Assembly: GCF_022647505.1 (NCBI RefSeq)
Contig: NZ_CP071409.1
Span: 1,116,001-1,180,000 of the forward strand
Length of the DNA stretch: 64,000 bases
Direction: 5' to 3'
Source of the DNA: [Pantoea] beijingensis
GTDB taxonomy: Bacteria; Pseudomonadota; Gammaproteobacteria; Enterobacterales; Enterobacteriaceae
Within the stretch, counting starts at the first letter, position 1; each line of letters starts with the position of its first letter. Under the pieces are notes generated by a model. The model searched no databases and was not told the origin of the DNA. It was given only the letters and a program-made list of their open reading frames with translations. The position numbers and the translations under genes are program-made. Of the stretch, positions 10,093-21,044 are shown one piece after another.

Positions 10093-10293
10093 ATGGGCCT
10101 GAAATGGACCGACAGTCGTGAAATTGGTGAAGCATTGTATGACGCACGCCCGGATACCGATCCTAAAACCGTGCGCTTTACCGATATGCATCAATGGATT
10201 TGTGAACTTGAGGCATTTGATGATCAACCCGACGCATCGAATGAGAAAATTTTAGAAGCTATTTTGTTAGTCTGGCTGGATGAGTTCGAATAA
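10093..10293 (+). CDS. iscX: IscX (YfhJ), small acidic Fe-S assembly protein
   Basis: 66 residues, acidic, opening [17 protein letters not shown], the typical IscX start. It binds IscS and iron and modulates cluster assembly. It is the last gene of the isc operon. Confidence 0.95.
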   Translation: MGLKWTDSREIGEALYDARPDTDPKTVRFTDMHQWICELEAFDDQPDASNEKILEAILLVWLDEFE

Positions 10294-10501
10294 AGTCTTG
10301 ATAGTCAGAGACCAACGAAATCGATAGATTTGCATCCACGTAACGCAAGAACCGTGAACCTGGCGTATTGCGTATAGGCCCAGCGGTATTCTCAACGCAC
10401 ATGGCATAAGCCGTAGCGATGCTGCAGCCGTAAATACGCCAACAAAAAGGCGCGGGGCAAGCCTCCGCCGCATAACAAACAGATAAATAGGGAGCCATGC
10501 G

Positions 10502-11788
10502 ATGACAACACATTCAATGAACATCACTCTGTCAACGGCAGCGGCTGATGCACGCTGGGGTGAAAAAGCGATCCTCAGCAGCAATGATACGGGTATGACA
10601 ATCCACGTAACCGGCGACGAAATACTTGCCACCATTCAACGCGCGGCACGTAAGCTCGACGCTCAAGGTATCCGCAGCGTCACGCTAAGTGGCGGTGATT
10701 GGGACCTGGAAAAGAGCTGGGCATTCTGGCAAGGCTATCGGGGGCCGAAGGGTGAGCGCACTGTTGAATGGGCGCAACTGAGTGACAACGAACGTAGTGA
10801 ATTTGATAACCGATTAAAGATTGTCGATTGGGTACGTAACATTATTAACCTGCCAGCAGAGGATCTGAGCCCTTCAAAACTGGCGCGAAGCGCAGTCGAT
10901 TTATTGGCTGATGTTGGCGGTGAGAGCGTCAGTTATCGCATTACTAAAGGTGATGATCTGCGCGAGCAGAAATACATGGGGCTCCATACCGTCGGGCGCG
11001 GTTCAAGCCGCAATCCTGCGCTGCTGGCACTGGATTTCAACCCAACCGGTGACGAAAACGCCCCGGTCTATGCCTGCCTGGTGGGTAAAGGTATTACCTT
11101 TGATACCGGTGGCTATAGCCTGAAGCAGAGTGCTTTTATGGATTCCATGAAGTCCGATATGGGAGGTGCAGCGACCGTAACGGGGGCGCTGGCGCTGGCA
11201 ATCAGCCGCGGACTTAAAAAACGCGTGAAACTTTATCTTTGCTGCGCCGATAACATGGTAAGCGGTAATGCATTCAAGTTGGGTGATATCATTCACTATC
11301 GCAACGGTAAAACCGTTGAGGTGATGAACACCGATGCTGAAGGACGATTGGTCCTTGCCGATGGTCTGATTGATGCCAGTGAGCAGAATCCGGAGTTGCT
11401 GATTGATGCGGCAACGCTAACGGGGGCTGCAAAAACTGCGCTGGGTAATGACTATCATGCACTTTTCACGTTTGACGATGCGTTAGCGCAATCGGTCATG
11501 GCAAGCGCTTCCAGCGAAAATGAGGCATTCTGGCGTCTGCCGCTGGCTGAATTTCATCGTAGTCATCTACCGTCGAACTTTGCGGATTTGAATAATATTG
11601 CAAGCCCGGCACACTCCGCGGGTGCCAGTACTGCGGCGGCCTTTCTTTCACACTTTGTCAAAAATTATCGTCGGGGTTGGTTGCACATCGATTGTTCAGC
11701 AACCTACCGCAAAGGTGCGGTAGACCAGTGGTCAGCCGGTGCTACAGGGTTGGGTGTGCGAACCATCGCCAACCTGTTATTGAAATAA
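10502..11788 (+). CDS. pepB: Aminopeptidase B (PepB, M17 family)
   Basis: 428 residues. The M17 leucyl-aminopeptidase signature [14 protein letters not shown] and the metal/active-site segments [18 protein letters not shown] and SDMGGAATV are intact. It is a cytosolic Mn-dependent peptidase. The start at 10502 follows GGGAG. The 208-bp gap from iscX shows no further gene. Confidence 0.96.
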   Translation: MTTHSMNITLSTAAADARWGEKAILSSNDTGMTIHVTGDEILATIQRAARKLDAQGIRSVTLSGGDWDLEKSWAFWQGYRGPKGERTVEWAQLSDNERSEFDNRLKIVDWVRNIINLPAEDLSPSKLARSAVDLLADVGGESVSYRITKGDDLREQKYMGLHTVGRGSSRNPALLALDFNPTGDENAPVYACLVGKGITFDTGGYSLKQSAFMDSMKSDMGGAATVTGALALAISRGLKKRVKLYLCCADNMVSGNAFKLGDIIHYRNGKTVEVMNTDAEGRLVLADGLIDASEQNPELLIDAATLTGAAKTALGNDYHALFTFDDALAQSVMASASSENEAFWRLPLAEFHRSHLPSNFADLNNIASPAHSAGASTAAAFLSHFVKNYRRGWLHIDCSATYRKGAVDQWSAGATGLGVRTIANLLLK

Positions 11789-11816
11789 GCGGGTGCGCCA
11801 TCCTGGCGCAGGAGTC

Positions 11817-11845
11817 AGTCAGGGCGATAGGCTATCGCCCTGACT
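11817..11845. terminator. Near-perfect 14-bp inverted repeat after pepB
   Basis: The arms AGTCAGGGCGATAG and CTATCGCCCTGACT are separated by a single G. There is no adjacent T run, so it may be a cruciform or RNA hairpin that marks the pepB 3' end rather than a classical terminator. Confidence 0.5.
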
Positions 11846-11875
11846 AAGTACCGGTATGAGATTGTGGGTTAACCG

Positions 11876-12652
11876 ATGACAGAAACTAACAGTCGCCTTG
11901 AAGAAGTCTTAAAGCTGGCGGCAACCGAACCGGCACATCGTCCGGAGTTTTTCGCTTTGTTAATGCAGTCCAGCGTCTGGGTGCCGGGCGAAAGTACGAC
12001 GCAGCAGCTGGATGCGGATACGCCGGTGGATTTGCAACACTGGAAGAAGTCTGACGGCAGCAGCATCATTCCTTTTTTCACTTCTGAGTCGGCTATGGCA
12101 CAGGCTATCAGCGATGAGCAGGCTTATGTGATGATGCCGGTGCGTACGCTATTTGAAATGACGCTGGGTGAGACGCTATATCTTAACCCCGAGCTGCCTG
12201 CAGGAAAAGAGTTCACTCCGCGCGAAATCGCCCATTTATTGGGGGAAGAGGGGAGTGCATTGAGCCAGCAAACGGTGCTTGAAGGAGGAACCTCACTGTT
12301 GCTGTCAGAGATTGCCGAGCCTCCGTCGCAGATGATCGATTCGCTTACGCAACTCTTCACTAAGCACCGCGAAGTGCGTCGAGCCTTCGTTGCCCATATC
12401 AGAGAGTCGGCTGATGATGCGCCTAATTTATTAATTGGCATCGAAGCCGACAGCGATATAGAAAATATTATTCAGGCTGCCGGTAGTGTTGCTACCGATA
12501 CTTTGCTTGATGATGAACCTGTGGATATTTGCCAGGTTGTAGAGGGTGAAAAGGGGATCGGTCATTTCTTTACCGCGCACATCACCCCGTTCTATGAGCG
12601 TCGCTGGGGCAGTTTTTTACGCACCTTTAAATCGGGTGAACGCATTATTTAG
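11876..12652 (+). CDS. sseB: SseB-family protein (enhanced serine sensitivity)
   Basis: 258 residues, cytosolic, without signal peptide, following pepB as in E. coli. It matches SseB by position, length and motifs such as YVMMPVRTLFEMTLGETLYLNPELP. The function is poorly known; in E. coli overexpression affects serine sensitivity. This is not the SPI-2 translocon protein of the same name. It is convergent with sseA. Confidence 0.9.
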   Translation: MTETNSRLEEVLKLAATEPAHRPEFFALLMQSSVWVPGESTTQQLDADTPVDLQHWKKSDGSSIIPFFTSESAMAQAISDEQAYVMMPVRTLFEMTLGETLYLNPELPAGKEFTPREIAHLLGEEGSALSQQTVLEGGTSLLLSEIAEPPSQMIDSLTQLFTKHREVRRAFVAHIRESADDAPNLLIGIEADSDIENIIQAAGSVATDTLLDDEPVDICQVVEGEKGIGHFFTAHITPFYERRWGSFLRTFKSGERII

Positions 12653-12686
12653 GGAATGCCCGTCCTACGTCGAGCGGCCCGGAAGG

Positions 12687-12720
12687 TCCCGATGAACTTA
12701 CTGATATCAGTGCATCGGGG
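12687..12720. terminator. Bidirectional hairpin between convergent sseB and sseA
   Basis: TCCCGATG and CATCGGGG pair around a loop that itself contains CTGATATCAG. It is placed as expected for a shared terminator of two convergent genes, but T runs are short. Confidence 0.5.
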
Positions 12721-12728
12721 CTCTACTT

Positions 12729-13577
12729 TCAGGAAGGTTTGATGCCCGGAAGATCATTCCTGCTTCCCCATTCTCCCCAGGACCCGTCGTACAGTGTGAC
12801 GTGATTCGCCCCAAGCGTCAGCAGGGCTAGAATAATCACGACGGCCGTCACGCCGGAGCCACAGCTGGCAACAATGGGCTGTTGGATATCCACCCCATGT
12901 TGTTTAAAAATGGCCTCAAGTTCTTTATTCGGTTTCAGCTCGCCGTTAATCACCAGTGCATTCCAGGGCACGTTCAGGCTGTTGGGTATATGGCCGCGAT
13001 GCAGGCCCGGACGTGGTTCATCGACCTCACCGTTAAAACGGTTTTCCGCCCGTGCATCAATAATTTGTTCGGTGCCTTCGTGACTAATTAACAACACATC
13101 GGTCAGGCGACGTACCTGCGCATCATCGTAACGAGCGTCGAAATCCGCTTCCGGCAGTTGTACCTGACCGGTTTCAAGCGGCAACTCTGCGTGTTGCCAG
13201 CCTTGTAACCCCCCCGCAAGAATGGACACTTGCTCAACGCCAAATGCACGCAGCATCCACCAAGCACGTGGGGCCGAGAATAGATTTCCTTCATCGTAAA
13301 CAACCAGATGCTTTTCATTACTGATACCGGATTCTCGCATAGCCACGGCAAAAGCTTCAGGACGAGGCATCATATGTGGATAGGGGCTGGTATGATCGGA
13401 AAGTGATTCAATATCGAAAAACGGCGCTCCCGGTAAATGACCGGCAAGATATTCAGCCTGAATGTCGCGGGTTTTTTCCAGTCCCGGTGGCAGCATACGG
13501 GCATCAATCACCTGAACATCTTCATTGTGAAGGTGTTCAGCAAGCCATTCAGCAGAAACAAAGTAAGAGGTTGTCAT
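12729..13577 (-). CDS. sseA: 3-mercaptopyruvate sulfurtransferase SseA
   Basis: 282 residues with two rhodanese domains and the active-site loop CGSGVTAVV near residue 235, diagnostic of mercaptopyruvate sulfurtransferases (rhodanese has a different loop). The internal ATG at 13577 (MTTSYFVSAEWLAEHL) is used because it matches the family N-terminus; the longer frame from 13634 adds an unrelated 19-residue leader. The neighbours pbpC and yfhM, present after sseA in E. coli, are missing here. Confidence 0.94.
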   Translation of the reverse strand: MTTSYFVSAEWLAEHLHNEDVQVIDARMLPPGLEKTRDIQAEYLAGHLPGAPFFDIESLSDHTSPYPHMMPRPEAFAVAMRESGISNEKHLVVYDEGNLFSAPRAWWMLRAFGVEQVSILAGGLQGWQHAELPLETGQVQLPEADFDARYDDAQVRRLTDVLLISHEGTEQIIDARAENRFNGEVDEPRPGLHRGHIPNSLNVPWNALVINGELKPNKELEAIFKQHGVDIQQPIVASCGSGVTAVVIILALLTLGANHVTLYDGSWGEWGSRNDLPGIKPS

Positions 13578-13937
13578 AGTGGCCTCATCAGCGTTTGGTA
13601 TAACATGAGTGTCGGCGATCTTTCGGTTCGTCACAAGGCAAAAACAGCTCAGATAAATGATTTTAAATGAAATTGAAGCGGTGCCCGTTCGACCTTTGTT
13701 GTCTGCTCTGGCTCCGTTGCCGGGGAGATATCGATCGTCGCCGTCTTGTAATCTGAGCTATTTAGTGTACTGGCGCGGCATAAAGCATATTTGTCGCGAT
13801 AGTGATCATAAATTTTCAATAAATTGTTGCAGCTCTGATAGGCAAGGGCGCTTCATCCCCCTATAATCTGCGCCGTTTCTCAGGCCGGTATAACAATATC
13901 GAACCGGCTTAATTTGGATGTTAAGACAGAGGTCAAC
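13578..13937. other. 360-bp intergenic region, sseA/ndk divergent promoters
   Basis: No gene is supported. It holds a TATAAT hexamer at 13862-13867 that could be the ndk -10, and a small GCCGGT/ACCGGC hairpin in the ndk leader at about 13882-13908. No remnant of pbpC or yfhM was recognised. Confidence 0.5.
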
Positions 13938-14369
13938 ATGACAGTAGAACGTACCTTTTCCATCGTTAAACCAAATGCGGTGGCAAAAAACGTAATTGGT
14001 GCTATTTACAACCGTTTCGAAAGCGCAGGTTTTAAAATTGTTGGGGCAAAAATGTTGCACCTGACCAAAGAGCAAGCTGAAGGCTTCTACGCTGAGCATG
14101 CGGGCAAACCCTTTTTTGACGGCCTGGTTGAGTTTATGACCTCAGGCCCGGTTGTGGTGTCAGTGCTGGAAGGCGAAAATGCCGTTCAGCGTCATCGCGA
14201 TCTGATGGGAGCGACGAATCCAGCGAACGCCCTCGCAGGTACTCTGCGTGCTGATTACGCTGACAGCTTCACGGAAAATGCAACTCACGGTTCAGATTCA
14301 GCAGAGTCTGCCGCGCGTGAGATTGCTTACTTCTTTGGCGAAGGCGAAATTTGCCCGCGCACGCGTTAA
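13938..14369 (+). CDS. ndk: Nucleoside diphosphate kinase
   Basis: 143 residues with the catalytic segment [16 protein letters not shown] (the phosphohistidine is the H) and the N-terminal [13 protein letters not shown]. It exchanges gamma-phosphates among NTPs. The ATG at 13938 (MTVERTF) follows AGAGGT and is preferred over the upstream in-frame ATG at 13914. Confidence 0.97.
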   Translation: MTVERTFSIVKPNAVAKNVIGAIYNRFESAGFKIVGAKMLHLTKEQAEGFYAEHAGKPFFDGLVEFMTSGPVVVSVLEGENAVQRHRDLMGATNPANALAGTLRADYADSFTENATHGSDSAESAAREIAYFFGEGEICPRTR

Positions 14370-14467
14370 TGAGTGACCGGATTGCCGTTTAGTCAGCGAC
14401 GTTGACAAATTTATCAGGTCAACACGCTGCCTGTAATAGCATCCAGGCAAAGATGTTTGTACAATAT

Positions 14468-14508
14468 GCGCCCTTGATGAGCATGCTCAACCTGGGCGCT
14501 TATTTTTT
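14468..14508 (+). terminator. Terminator after ndk
   Basis: GCGCCC...GGGCGC enclose a second inner stem TTGATGAGCA/TGCTCAA and are followed by TTATTTTTTA. This is a convincing intrinsic terminator upstream of rlmN. Confidence 0.75.
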
Positions 14509-14558
14509 ATCATTCATCCCCCGTGCCATAACGTGTAATAACGAGGCCAGAGAAATTT

Positions 14559-15728
14559 ATGTCAGAACAGATTGTGACGTCAGCGTCCGAAACTCCCGCT
14601 GTTGCCCCCGCAACAAAAGCAAAAATTAACCTGCTGGATCTGAACCGTCAGCAGATGCGTGAATTCTTCCTTTCTCTTGGTGAAAAGCCTTTCCGAGCCG
14701 ATCAGGTTATGAAATGGATTTACCATTATTGCAGTGATGATTTCGATCAAATGACCGATATCAATAAGGTGCTACGCGGTAAGCTGAAAGAGCTGACCGA
14801 AATTCGTGCACCGGAAGTTGCCGAAGAGTTACGCTCTGCGGATGGCACCATCAAATGGGCCATCCGCGTTGGCGATCAACTGGTTGAAACGGTTTATATC
14901 CCGGAAAAAGATCGGGCGACGCTCTGTGTTTCCTCCCAGGTTGGTTGTGCGCTGGAGTGCAAGTTTTGCTCAACGGCACAGCAGGGTTTCAACCGGAACC
15001 TGCGCGTTTCAGAAATTATTGGTCAGGTCTGGCGTGCGGCGAAGATTATCGGTGCATCGCGTGTTACCGGCCAGCGTCCTATCACTAACGTTGTGATGAT
15101 GGGGATGGGGGAGCCGTTACTTAACCTGAGTAACGTGGTGCCTGCCATGGAGATCATGCTGGATGATTTTGGTTTTGGCCTTTCCAAACGGCGTGTCACG
15201 TTGTCAACTTCGGGCGTAGTACCGGCGTTGGACAAGCTGGGCGATATGATTGACGTAGCCCTTGCCATTTCCCTGCATGCGCCGAATGATGCGGTGCGTG
15301 ATGAAATCGTACCGATCAACAAAAAATACAATATTGAAACTTTCCTGGCGGCAGTGCATCGCTATTTGAGCAAATCGAACGCCAATCAGGGGCGCGTTAC
15401 CGTTGAATACGTCATGCTGGACCATGTAAACGACAGCACTGACGATGCGCACCAGTTGGCTGAAGTATTGAAAAATACGCCATGTAAAATCAATCTGATC
15501 CCCTGGAACCCCTTCCCCGGGGCGCCGTATGGACGTAGTTCAAATAGTCGTGTCGATCGCTTCTCTAAAGTATTGATGGAATATGGTTTCACTACCATCG
15601 TTCGCAAAACGCGTGGCGATGACATTGATGCGGCTTGTGGGCAGTTGGCCGGCGATGTTATCGATCGTACCAAGCGTACTCTGCGTAAAAAAATGGCCGG
15701 TGAATCAATATCTGTGAAAGCGATCTGA
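14559..15728 (+). CDS. rlmN: Dual-specificity 23S rRNA/tRNA m2A methyltransferase RlmN
   Basis: 389 residues. The radical-SAM cluster motif [15 protein letters not shown], the glycine motif [14 protein letters not shown] and the C-terminal methyl-carrier cysteine region ([12 protein letters not shown]) are intact. It methylates C2 of A2503 in 23S rRNA and A37 of some tRNAs. The protein begins with an Ala/Pro-rich tail ([20 protein letters not shown]) as in related enterobacteria. Confidence 0.96.
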   Translation: MSEQIVTSASETPAVAPATKAKINLLDLNRQQMREFFLSLGEKPFRADQVMKWIYHYCSDDFDQMTDINKVLRGKLKELTEIRAPEVAEELRSADGTIKWAIRVGDQLVETVYIPEKDRATLCVSSQVGCALECKFCSTAQQGFNRNLRVSEIIGQVWRAAKIIGASRVTGQRPITNVVMMGMGEPLLNLSNVVPAMEIMLDDFGFGLSKRRVTLSTSGVVPALDKLGDMIDVALAISLHAPNDAVRDEIVPINKKYNIETFLAAVHRYLSKSNANQGRVTVEYVMLDHVNDSTDDAHQLAEVLKNTPCKINLIPWNPFPGAPYGRSSNSRVDRFSKVLMEYGFTTIVRKTRGDDIDAACGQLAGDVIDRTKRTLRKKMAGESISVKAI

Positions 15729-15823
15729 AACCTGAAATTTATTGGTTTTTCAGGAATTATTCGGTATTGGCCTTGATGTGTTTGGAGTAAGATACCAGGC
15801 TTCATAACATCAGGGAGTGAGTT

Positions 15824-16558
15824 ATGCGGAAGGGATTATTCTGCGGCCTGCTCTGCATGTTTCTTGTAAGTGGTTGTGTCACAAAAAGTGAGAGAACCAC
15901 TTCAGTGCAGGGGCGGTTACAGCTAGGGTTAGCTTATCTTGCTCGTGGGGATTACGTTGCTGCACAGCGTAATCTTCAACGTGCCGTGGCGGCCGCGCCG
16001 GAAGATTATCGTACCCAACTGGGTATGGCCCGTTTACATCAGGCGATGGGCGACCAGCAGGCGGCGCAGCGAGGTTATCGTAAAGCCTTGCAACTCGCGC
16101 CGTTAAATGGTTTTGTGGTTAACAATTACGGTGCGTTTCTTTGCAGTTTAGGGCAGTATGATGCGGCACAGCAGCAGTTCAGACTGGCGGGAAATTTGCC
16201 GCAGCCCGGCGCCAGAGCGGATAGCTTTGACAATGCGGGTTATTGTTATCTGAATGCAAGGAAAGTGACACTTGCGCGTCAATCACTCGCGCTTGCTATC
16301 ACTGCCGATCCACAAAAAGGAATGCCTATGCTGGCCGAAGCCGGAAGGCGATTTGGAAAGGGAGAACGTGCTCAGGCGCAACTCTTATTAGATGTATATC
16401 AACACAGCCAGCCTGCTTCTGCAGAAAGCCTGTGGTTAGAGATTCGTTTCGCCGCGTTAGATGAGCGCACTGATGACGTTAATCGTCTCGGCATGCAGCT
16501 GGCGCGAAATTTTCCACAATCGATACAGTACCAGCATTTTTTAGCTAATGAATACTGA
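15824..16558 (+). CDS. pilW: PilF/PilW-type TPR lipoprotein (type IV pilus biogenesis/stability)
   Basis: 244 residues. The signal peptide ends in a lipobox (FLVSGC, Cys about residue 18), followed by TPR repeats (for example [18 protein letters not shown] and [19 protein letters not shown]). PilF/PilW proteins pilot secretin assembly. The gene is absent from the E. coli locus but is common between rlmN and rodZ in Erwinia, Serratia and pseudomonads. It overlaps the rodZ start by 11 bp. No pilus genes lie in the window. Confidence 0.85.
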   Translation: MRKGLFCGLLCMFLVSGCVTKSERTTSVQGRLQLGLAYLARGDYVAAQRNLQRAVAAAPEDYRTQLGMARLHQAMGDQQAAQRGYRKALQLAPLNGFVVNNYGAFLCSLGQYDAAQQQFRLAGNLPQPGARADSFDNAGYCYLNARKVTLARQSLALAITADPQKGMPMLAEAGRRFGKGERAQAQLLLDVYQHSQPASAESLWLEIRFAALDERTDDVNRLGMQLARNFPQSIQYQHFLANEY

Positions 16559-17594
16559 AGCCACTCAAGATAAATCTACAGCAAACTCCACGGGTGAACG
16601 CCTGCGCGTTGCTCGTGAACAAATGGGCCTTACGCAGCAGAACGTTGCTGAACGTCTTTGCCTTAAACTTACGACCGTCCGCGATATTGAGGAAGACAAA
16701 TCACCTGCTGATTTGGCGTCCACCTTCTTGCGTGGTTATATCCGCTCTTATGCGCGTTTGGTGCATGTGCCTGAAGAAGAGCTGCTGCCGATGATGGCAA
16801 AGCAGGCGCCAGTGCGTGCTGCTAAAGTGGAGCCGATGCAAAGCTTTTCACTGGGTAAGCGTCGCAAAAAGCGTGACGGCTGGTTAATGATCTTTACCTG
16901 GTTGGTATTATTCGTCGTGGTTGGCCTGACGGGCGCCTGGTGGTGGCAAAATCATAAAGCCGCGCAGGACGATTTGGTCTCAATGGCGAATGATAATGCT
17001 GAATCAAATGGCGATAACAGCCAATCTATCGCACTGTCAGATAACAGCGGCAATGTGGATGCGGGTGAAACCCCGAATGCCGTGCAGATGCCTGGGCAAA
17101 GTGACGCAAATGTGGCCGCTAGCAGCGCGAATAATGCAGCGACTAACGGTGCAGCACCGGGAACCACGACTCCGGTAGCAAATAGCGCCGCACCAGCCAG
17201 CCCTACATCTGCGGATAATACTGCTAACGCGGTCGTGTCTCCCTCTCAGGCCCCGACGGATGAGCGTGTGACGTCAGCCGCGAGTGCACAACTGTCCAAT
17301 GGTCAGTTACCAACAGGCAATGCCGAAGTCAGTGCGTCAGCCGTTGATCCTAATGCTATCGTCATGAACTTCACCGCCGATTGCTGGCTTGAAGTGACCG
17401 ATTCCGCAGGGAAAAAACTGTTCAGCGGAATGCAACGTAGCGGTGGTAAACTCAGCCTTGCCGGTACCGCGCCTTACCGCGTTAAGATAGGCGCACCGAG
17501 CGCAGTACAAATTCAGTACCAGGGTCAACCTGTTGATCTGAGTCGTTTTATTCGTAGCAACCAGGTTGCTCGCCTGACTTTAGGTGCGCAATAA
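16548..17594 (+). CDS. rodZ: Cytoskeleton protein RodZ
   Basis: 348 residues. An N-terminal Xre-like helix-turn-helix ([22 protein letters not shown]) is followed by a basic juxtamembrane stretch ([10 protein letters not shown]), one transmembrane helix, a long Ala/Ser/Asn/Thr-rich periplasmic linker (about residues 145-260) and the DUF4115 beta domain ([20 protein letters not shown]). RodZ links MreB to the elongasome and maintains rod shape. Confidence 0.95.
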   Translation: MNTEATQDKSTANSTGERLRVAREQMGLTQQNVAERLCLKLTTVRDIEEDKSPADLASTFLRGYIRSYARLVHVPEEELLPMMAKQAPVRAAKVEPMQSFSLGKRRKKRDGWLMIFTWLVLFVVVGLTGAWWWQNHKAAQDDLVSMANDNAESNGDNSQSIALSDNSGNVDAGETPNAVQMPGQSDANVAASSANNAATNGAAPGTTTPVANSAAPASPTSADNTANAVVSPSQAPTDERVTSAASAQLSNGQLPTGNAEVSASAVDPNAIVMNFTADCWLEVTDSAGKKLFSGMQRSGGKLSLAGTAPYRVKIGAPSAVQIQYQGQPVDLSRFIRSNQVARLTLGAQ

Positions 17595-17633
17595 CGCATC
17601 TTCTCTGGTCTCGAGTAATTATGGAGAAAGAAT

Positions 17634-18758
17634 ATGCATAACGAAGCGCCGCCCATCACCCGTCGGAAATCAACACGGATTTACGTCGGCAAGGTGCCTG
17701 TGGGCGACGGCGCACCTATCGCCGTCCAGTCCATGACCAACACGCGTACCACAGATGTGGCCGCGACAGTCAGTCAAATTAAAGCGTTGGAACGTGTGGG
17801 CGTGGACATTGTTCGTGTTTCGGTCCCGACCATGGACGCTGCTGAAGCGTTCAAACTTATCAAGCAACAGGTTGATGTTCCGCTGGTTGCCGATATTCAC
17901 TTCGACTATCGCATTGCGCTAAAAGTCGCGGAATATGGCGTTGATTGTCTGCGAATTAATCCCGGCAACATCGGCAATAACGAGCGTATTCGTCAGGTTG
18001 TTGACTGTGCCAGGTACAACAATATCCCTATTCGTATCGGTGTAAACGCGGGATCGCTGGAAAAAGACCTGCAGGAGAAATATGGTGAACCAACGCCGCA
18101 GGCTCTATTAGAGTCGGCGATGCGGCATGTGGATCATCTTGATCGCCTTAACTTTGACCAGTTTAAAGTTAGCGTGAAAGCGTCTGACGTATTTCTTGCA
18201 GTGGAATCCTATCGCTTACTGGCAAAGCAGATCGATCAACCTTTGCATCTCGGTATTACCGAAGCGGGCGGTGCGCGTGCCGGCTCGGTGAAATCTGCGA
18301 TTGGTTTAGGTCTCCTGCTCTCTGAGGGCATTGGTGACACACTGCGTATTTCACTGGCGGCCGATCCAGTTGAAGAGGTTAAAGTTGGTTTCGATATCCT
18401 GAAATCATTGCGTATTCGTTCGCGTGGCATCAACTTTATCGCGTGCCCGACCTGTTCCCGGCAGGAGTTTGATGTTATCGGAACGGTGAATGCGCTGGAA
18501 CAGCGCCTTGAGGATATCATCACGCCAATGGACGTTTCTATCATTGGCTGTGTGGTAAACGGACCGGGTGAGGCGCTGGTTTCGACCCTTGGCGTTACGG
18601 GCAGCAACAAGAAAAGTGGCTTCTATGAAGATGGCGTTCGTATGCGCGAGCGTCTCGACAATGATGATATGATCGACCAGCTTGAGGCGCGTATTCGAGC
18701 CAAAGCCTCGATGATGGATGAAAGTCGCCGTATTGAGGTTCAGCAGCTCGAAAAGTAA
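17634..18758 (+). CDS. ispG: 4-hydroxy-3-methylbut-2-enyl diphosphate synthase IspG
   Basis: 374 residues. The cluster cysteines lie in [10 protein letters not shown] and [10 protein letters not shown], with the TIM-barrel motif [12 protein letters not shown] at the start. It performs the penultimate step of the MEP isoprenoid pathway. It lies 40 bp after rodZ and is followed by a strong terminator. Confidence 0.97.
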   Translation: MHNEAPPITRRKSTRIYVGKVPVGDGAPIAVQSMTNTRTTDVAATVSQIKALERVGVDIVRVSVPTMDAAEAFKLIKQQVDVPLVADIHFDYRIALKVAEYGVDCLRINPGNIGNNERIRQVVDCARYNNIPIRIGVNAGSLEKDLQEKYGEPTPQALLESAMRHVDHLDRLNFDQFKVSVKASDVFLAVESYRLLAKQIDQPLHLGITEAGGARAGSVKSAIGLGLLLSEGIGDTLRISLAADPVEEVKVGFDILKSLRIRSRGINFIACPTCSRQEFDVIGTVNALEQRLEDIITPMDVSIIGCVVNGPGEALVSTLGVTGSNKKSGFYEDGVRMRERLDNDDMIDQLEARIRAKASMMDESRRIEVQQLEK

Positions 18759-18795
18759 TCGTATCAGTAGGCGTTCTCGTTTACTGATGACCGCG

Positions 18796-18845
18796 AACCT
18801 ATCCGGTGCCTCCTTCATAAGGTAAGATGCCGGACAGGTTTTTTT
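18796..18845 (+). terminator. Terminator after ispG
   Basis: AACCTATCCGG and CCGGACAGGTT pair around a long loop and are followed by seven T. The T run merges into the start of a dispersed repeat. Confidence 0.7.
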
Positions 18846-18970
18846 ATACCCATTGTATTTCAAATTGCAGGTTTGTTGTCTGCACTCAGTCCTCATGGAT
18901 ACTTACCTGAGTAAGTTCCTGAAGGCTTACGGGTTTGCCGCTTCCCTGTAGTCCGAATTATTTGGGATAT
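18845..18970 (+). repeat. Dispersed repeat, copy 1 (ispG-hisS gap)
   Basis: It begins TATACCC, contains TTCAAATTGCAGGTTTGTTG and ends CCGAATTATTTGGGATA. Related copies lie at 22400-22528 (inverted) and 63853-63970. The 335-bp ispG-hisS gap holds this repeat, the terminator and the hisS promoter region, and no gene. The type resembles non-coding intergenic repeats common in Enterobacterales. Confidence 0.7.
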
Positions 18971-19092
18971 CAAGATGCAGATATGGTGTTTCGGTGCAGG
19001 TAATTTATCTGGTGCAAAACAGTGGCAACCAGATTGCGCCGGTTAAAATATTGCGCGCACTGTCCAGTGTAGCCAATGTAGGGAGATAATGA

Positions 19093-20367
19093 GTGGCAAA
19101 AAATATTCAAGCTATCCGAGGTATGAACGACTATTTACCTGCTGATACGGCTATCTGGCAGCGTATTGAAGGCACGCTAAAACAGACGCTTGCAGGATAT
19201 GGTTACAGTGAAATTCGTTTGCCGATTGTAGAGCAGACCCCGTTGTTCAAACGCGCAATCGGTGAAGTGACCGATGTGGTTGAAAAAGAGATGTACACCT
19301 TTGAGGACCGCAATGGTGAAAGCCTGACTCTGCGTCCTGAAGGCACGGCGGGCTGTGTGCGTGCCGGCATCGAACATGGTCTGCTGTACAATCAGGAACA
19401 GCGCTTGTGGTATATCGGTCCCATGTTCCGCTATGAGCGTCCTCAGAAGGGGCGTTATCGACAGTTTCATCAGTTGGGTGTGGAAGTGTTTGGTCTCCAG
19501 GGCCCGGACATCGACGCCGAACTGATTTTGCTGACCGCTCGCTGGTGGAAGGCGCTGGGCCTTGCCGATCACGTTGCGCTGGAGCTTAACTCTATTGGTT
19601 CGCTGGAAGCTCGGGCGAATTATCGTGATGCGCTGGTGGCTTTCCTGGAGCAACATAAAGAGGCTCTGGATGAGGATTGCAAACGGCGGATGTATAGCAA
19701 CCCACTTCGCGTACTTGATAGCAAAAATCCAGAAATACAGCAGCTTCTGAATGAGGCGCCGGTCCTGAGTGACTACCTGGATGATGAATCACGTGAGCAT
19801 TTCAGCGGGCTTTGTGCGCTACTGGATGCCGCAGGCATTTGCTATACCATCAACACGCGGCTGGTACGTGGCCTGGATTATTACAACCGGACGGTATTCG
19901 AGTGGGTCACTAACAGTTTGGGTGCTCAGGGTACGGTATGTGCAGGTGGACGTTATGATGGCCTGGTGGAGCAATTGGGTGGACGTGCCACCCCTGCGGT
20001 AGGTTTTGCCATGGGGCTGGAGCGTTTAGTCTTGCTGGTTCAGGCGGTTAACCCTGAATTTGAACCGACACGCATTGTCGATGTCTATCTTATCGCTTCC
20101 GGCCAGGATGTGCAGTCCGCTGCCATGATTCTGGCTGAAAAGCTGCGTGATGCTTTGCCTGAGTTGCGATTGATGACTAACTACGGCGGCGGTAACTTTA
20201 AGAAGCAATTTGCTCGTGCGGATAAGTGGGGCGCTCGCGTTGCACTGGTGCTGGGCGAAGATGAAATGAAAGCCGGCCAGGTAGTAATAAAAGATCTGCG
20301 CACGGGCGAACAGCAAATGTTGGCGCAAAGTGAGGCTGCTACGGCTATCTCATCGCTTTTAAAATAA
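19093..20367 (+). CDS. hisS: Histidyl-tRNA synthetase
   Basis: 424 residues. Class II motif 2 ([21 protein letters not shown]), the histidine-specific [15 protein letters not shown] and motif 3 ([10 protein letters not shown]) are intact. The start is the GTG at 19093, giving [16 protein letters not shown]; a GTG start is also used in E. coli. It heads the hisS-yfgM-bamB cluster. Confidence 0.97.
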   Translation: MAKNIQAIRGMNDYLPADTAIWQRIEGTLKQTLAGYGYSEIRLPIVEQTPLFKRAIGEVTDVVEKEMYTFEDRNGESLTLRPEGTAGCVRAGIEHGLLYNQEQRLWYIGPMFRYERPQKGRYRQFHQLGVEVFGLQGPDIDAELILLTARWWKALGLADHVALELNSIGSLEARANYRDALVAFLEQHKEALDEDCKRRMYSNPLRVLDSKNPEIQQLLNEAPVLSDYLDDESREHFSGLCALLDAAGICYTINTRLVRGLDYYNRTVFEWVTNSLGAQGTVCAGGRYDGLVEQLGGRATPAVGFAMGLERLVLLVQAVNPEFEPTRIVDVYLIASGQDVQSAAMILAEKLRDALPELRLMTNYGGGNFKKQFARADKWGARVALVLGEDEMKAGQVVIKDLRTGEQQMLAQSEAATAISSLLK

Positions 20368-20407
20368 GTTCAGCGCAGCAGGATCACAAATTAAGGAGAA
20401 GGATTGC

Positions 20408-21025
20408 GTGGAAATCTATAGCAACGACAACGATCAGGTTGATGCACTCCGTCGTTTTTTTGCCAGCAATGGTAAAGCGCTGGTAGTGGGTGTCATTTTA
20501 GGTGTAGGCGCGCTGGTTGGCTGGCGCTACTGGAGCACCCATCAGGATGGGAATGCGAAAGAGACTTCGGCCGCCTATCAACAGGTGACAACCGCGCTGG
20601 ATGCCAGTAAGCCCCAGACGTTAGAGGCGGTAAGTCAATTTGCCAACGATAACAATAATACATATGGCGCGCTGGCCTCGCTGGATTTGGCGAAACAGTA
20701 TGTGGATCAAAACGAACTGGATAAAGCGGCGACTCAATTACAGAGTGGATTGAAGGATACCCAGGATGCCAATCTGCAGGCGGTTATGAACCTGCGCCTG
20801 GCACGTATTCAGCTGCAACAGAAAAAAGCCGATGAGGCGATTAAAACCCTCGATGCTGTTAAAGGTGACGGATGGACGGCGATCATTGCCGATATCCGTG
20901 GCGAAGCGCTGTTAAGTAAAGGCGATATTCAGGGTGCGCGTGATGCGTGGAGTAAAGGTATCGCTTCAGATACTTCTCCTGCATTGAAAGAAATGATGCA
21001 GATGAAAATGAATAACTTAGGTTAA
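20408..21025 (+). CDS. yfgM: YfgM, ancillary SecYEG translocon / periplasmic chaperone-network protein
   Basis: 205 residues. A short cytosolic part (MEIYSNDNDQVDALRRFF) leads to one transmembrane helix (VVGVILGVGALVGWRYW) and a periplasmic TPR-like domain. The start is a GTG after AAGGAGAAGG. In E. coli YfgM works with PpiD at the Sec translocon. It lies between hisS and bamB. Confidence 0.93.
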   Translation: MEIYSNDNDQVDALRRFFASNGKALVVGVILGVGALVGWRYWSTHQDGNAKETSAAYQQVTTALDASKPQTLEAVSQFANDNNNTYGALASLDLAKQYVDQNELDKAATQLQSGLKDTQDANLQAVMNLRLARIQLQQKKADEAIKTLDAVKGDGWTAIIADIRGEALLSKGDIQGARDAWSKGIASDTSPALKEMMQMKMNNLG

Positions 21026-21044
21026 GCCATTCAAGAGAGAGCGC

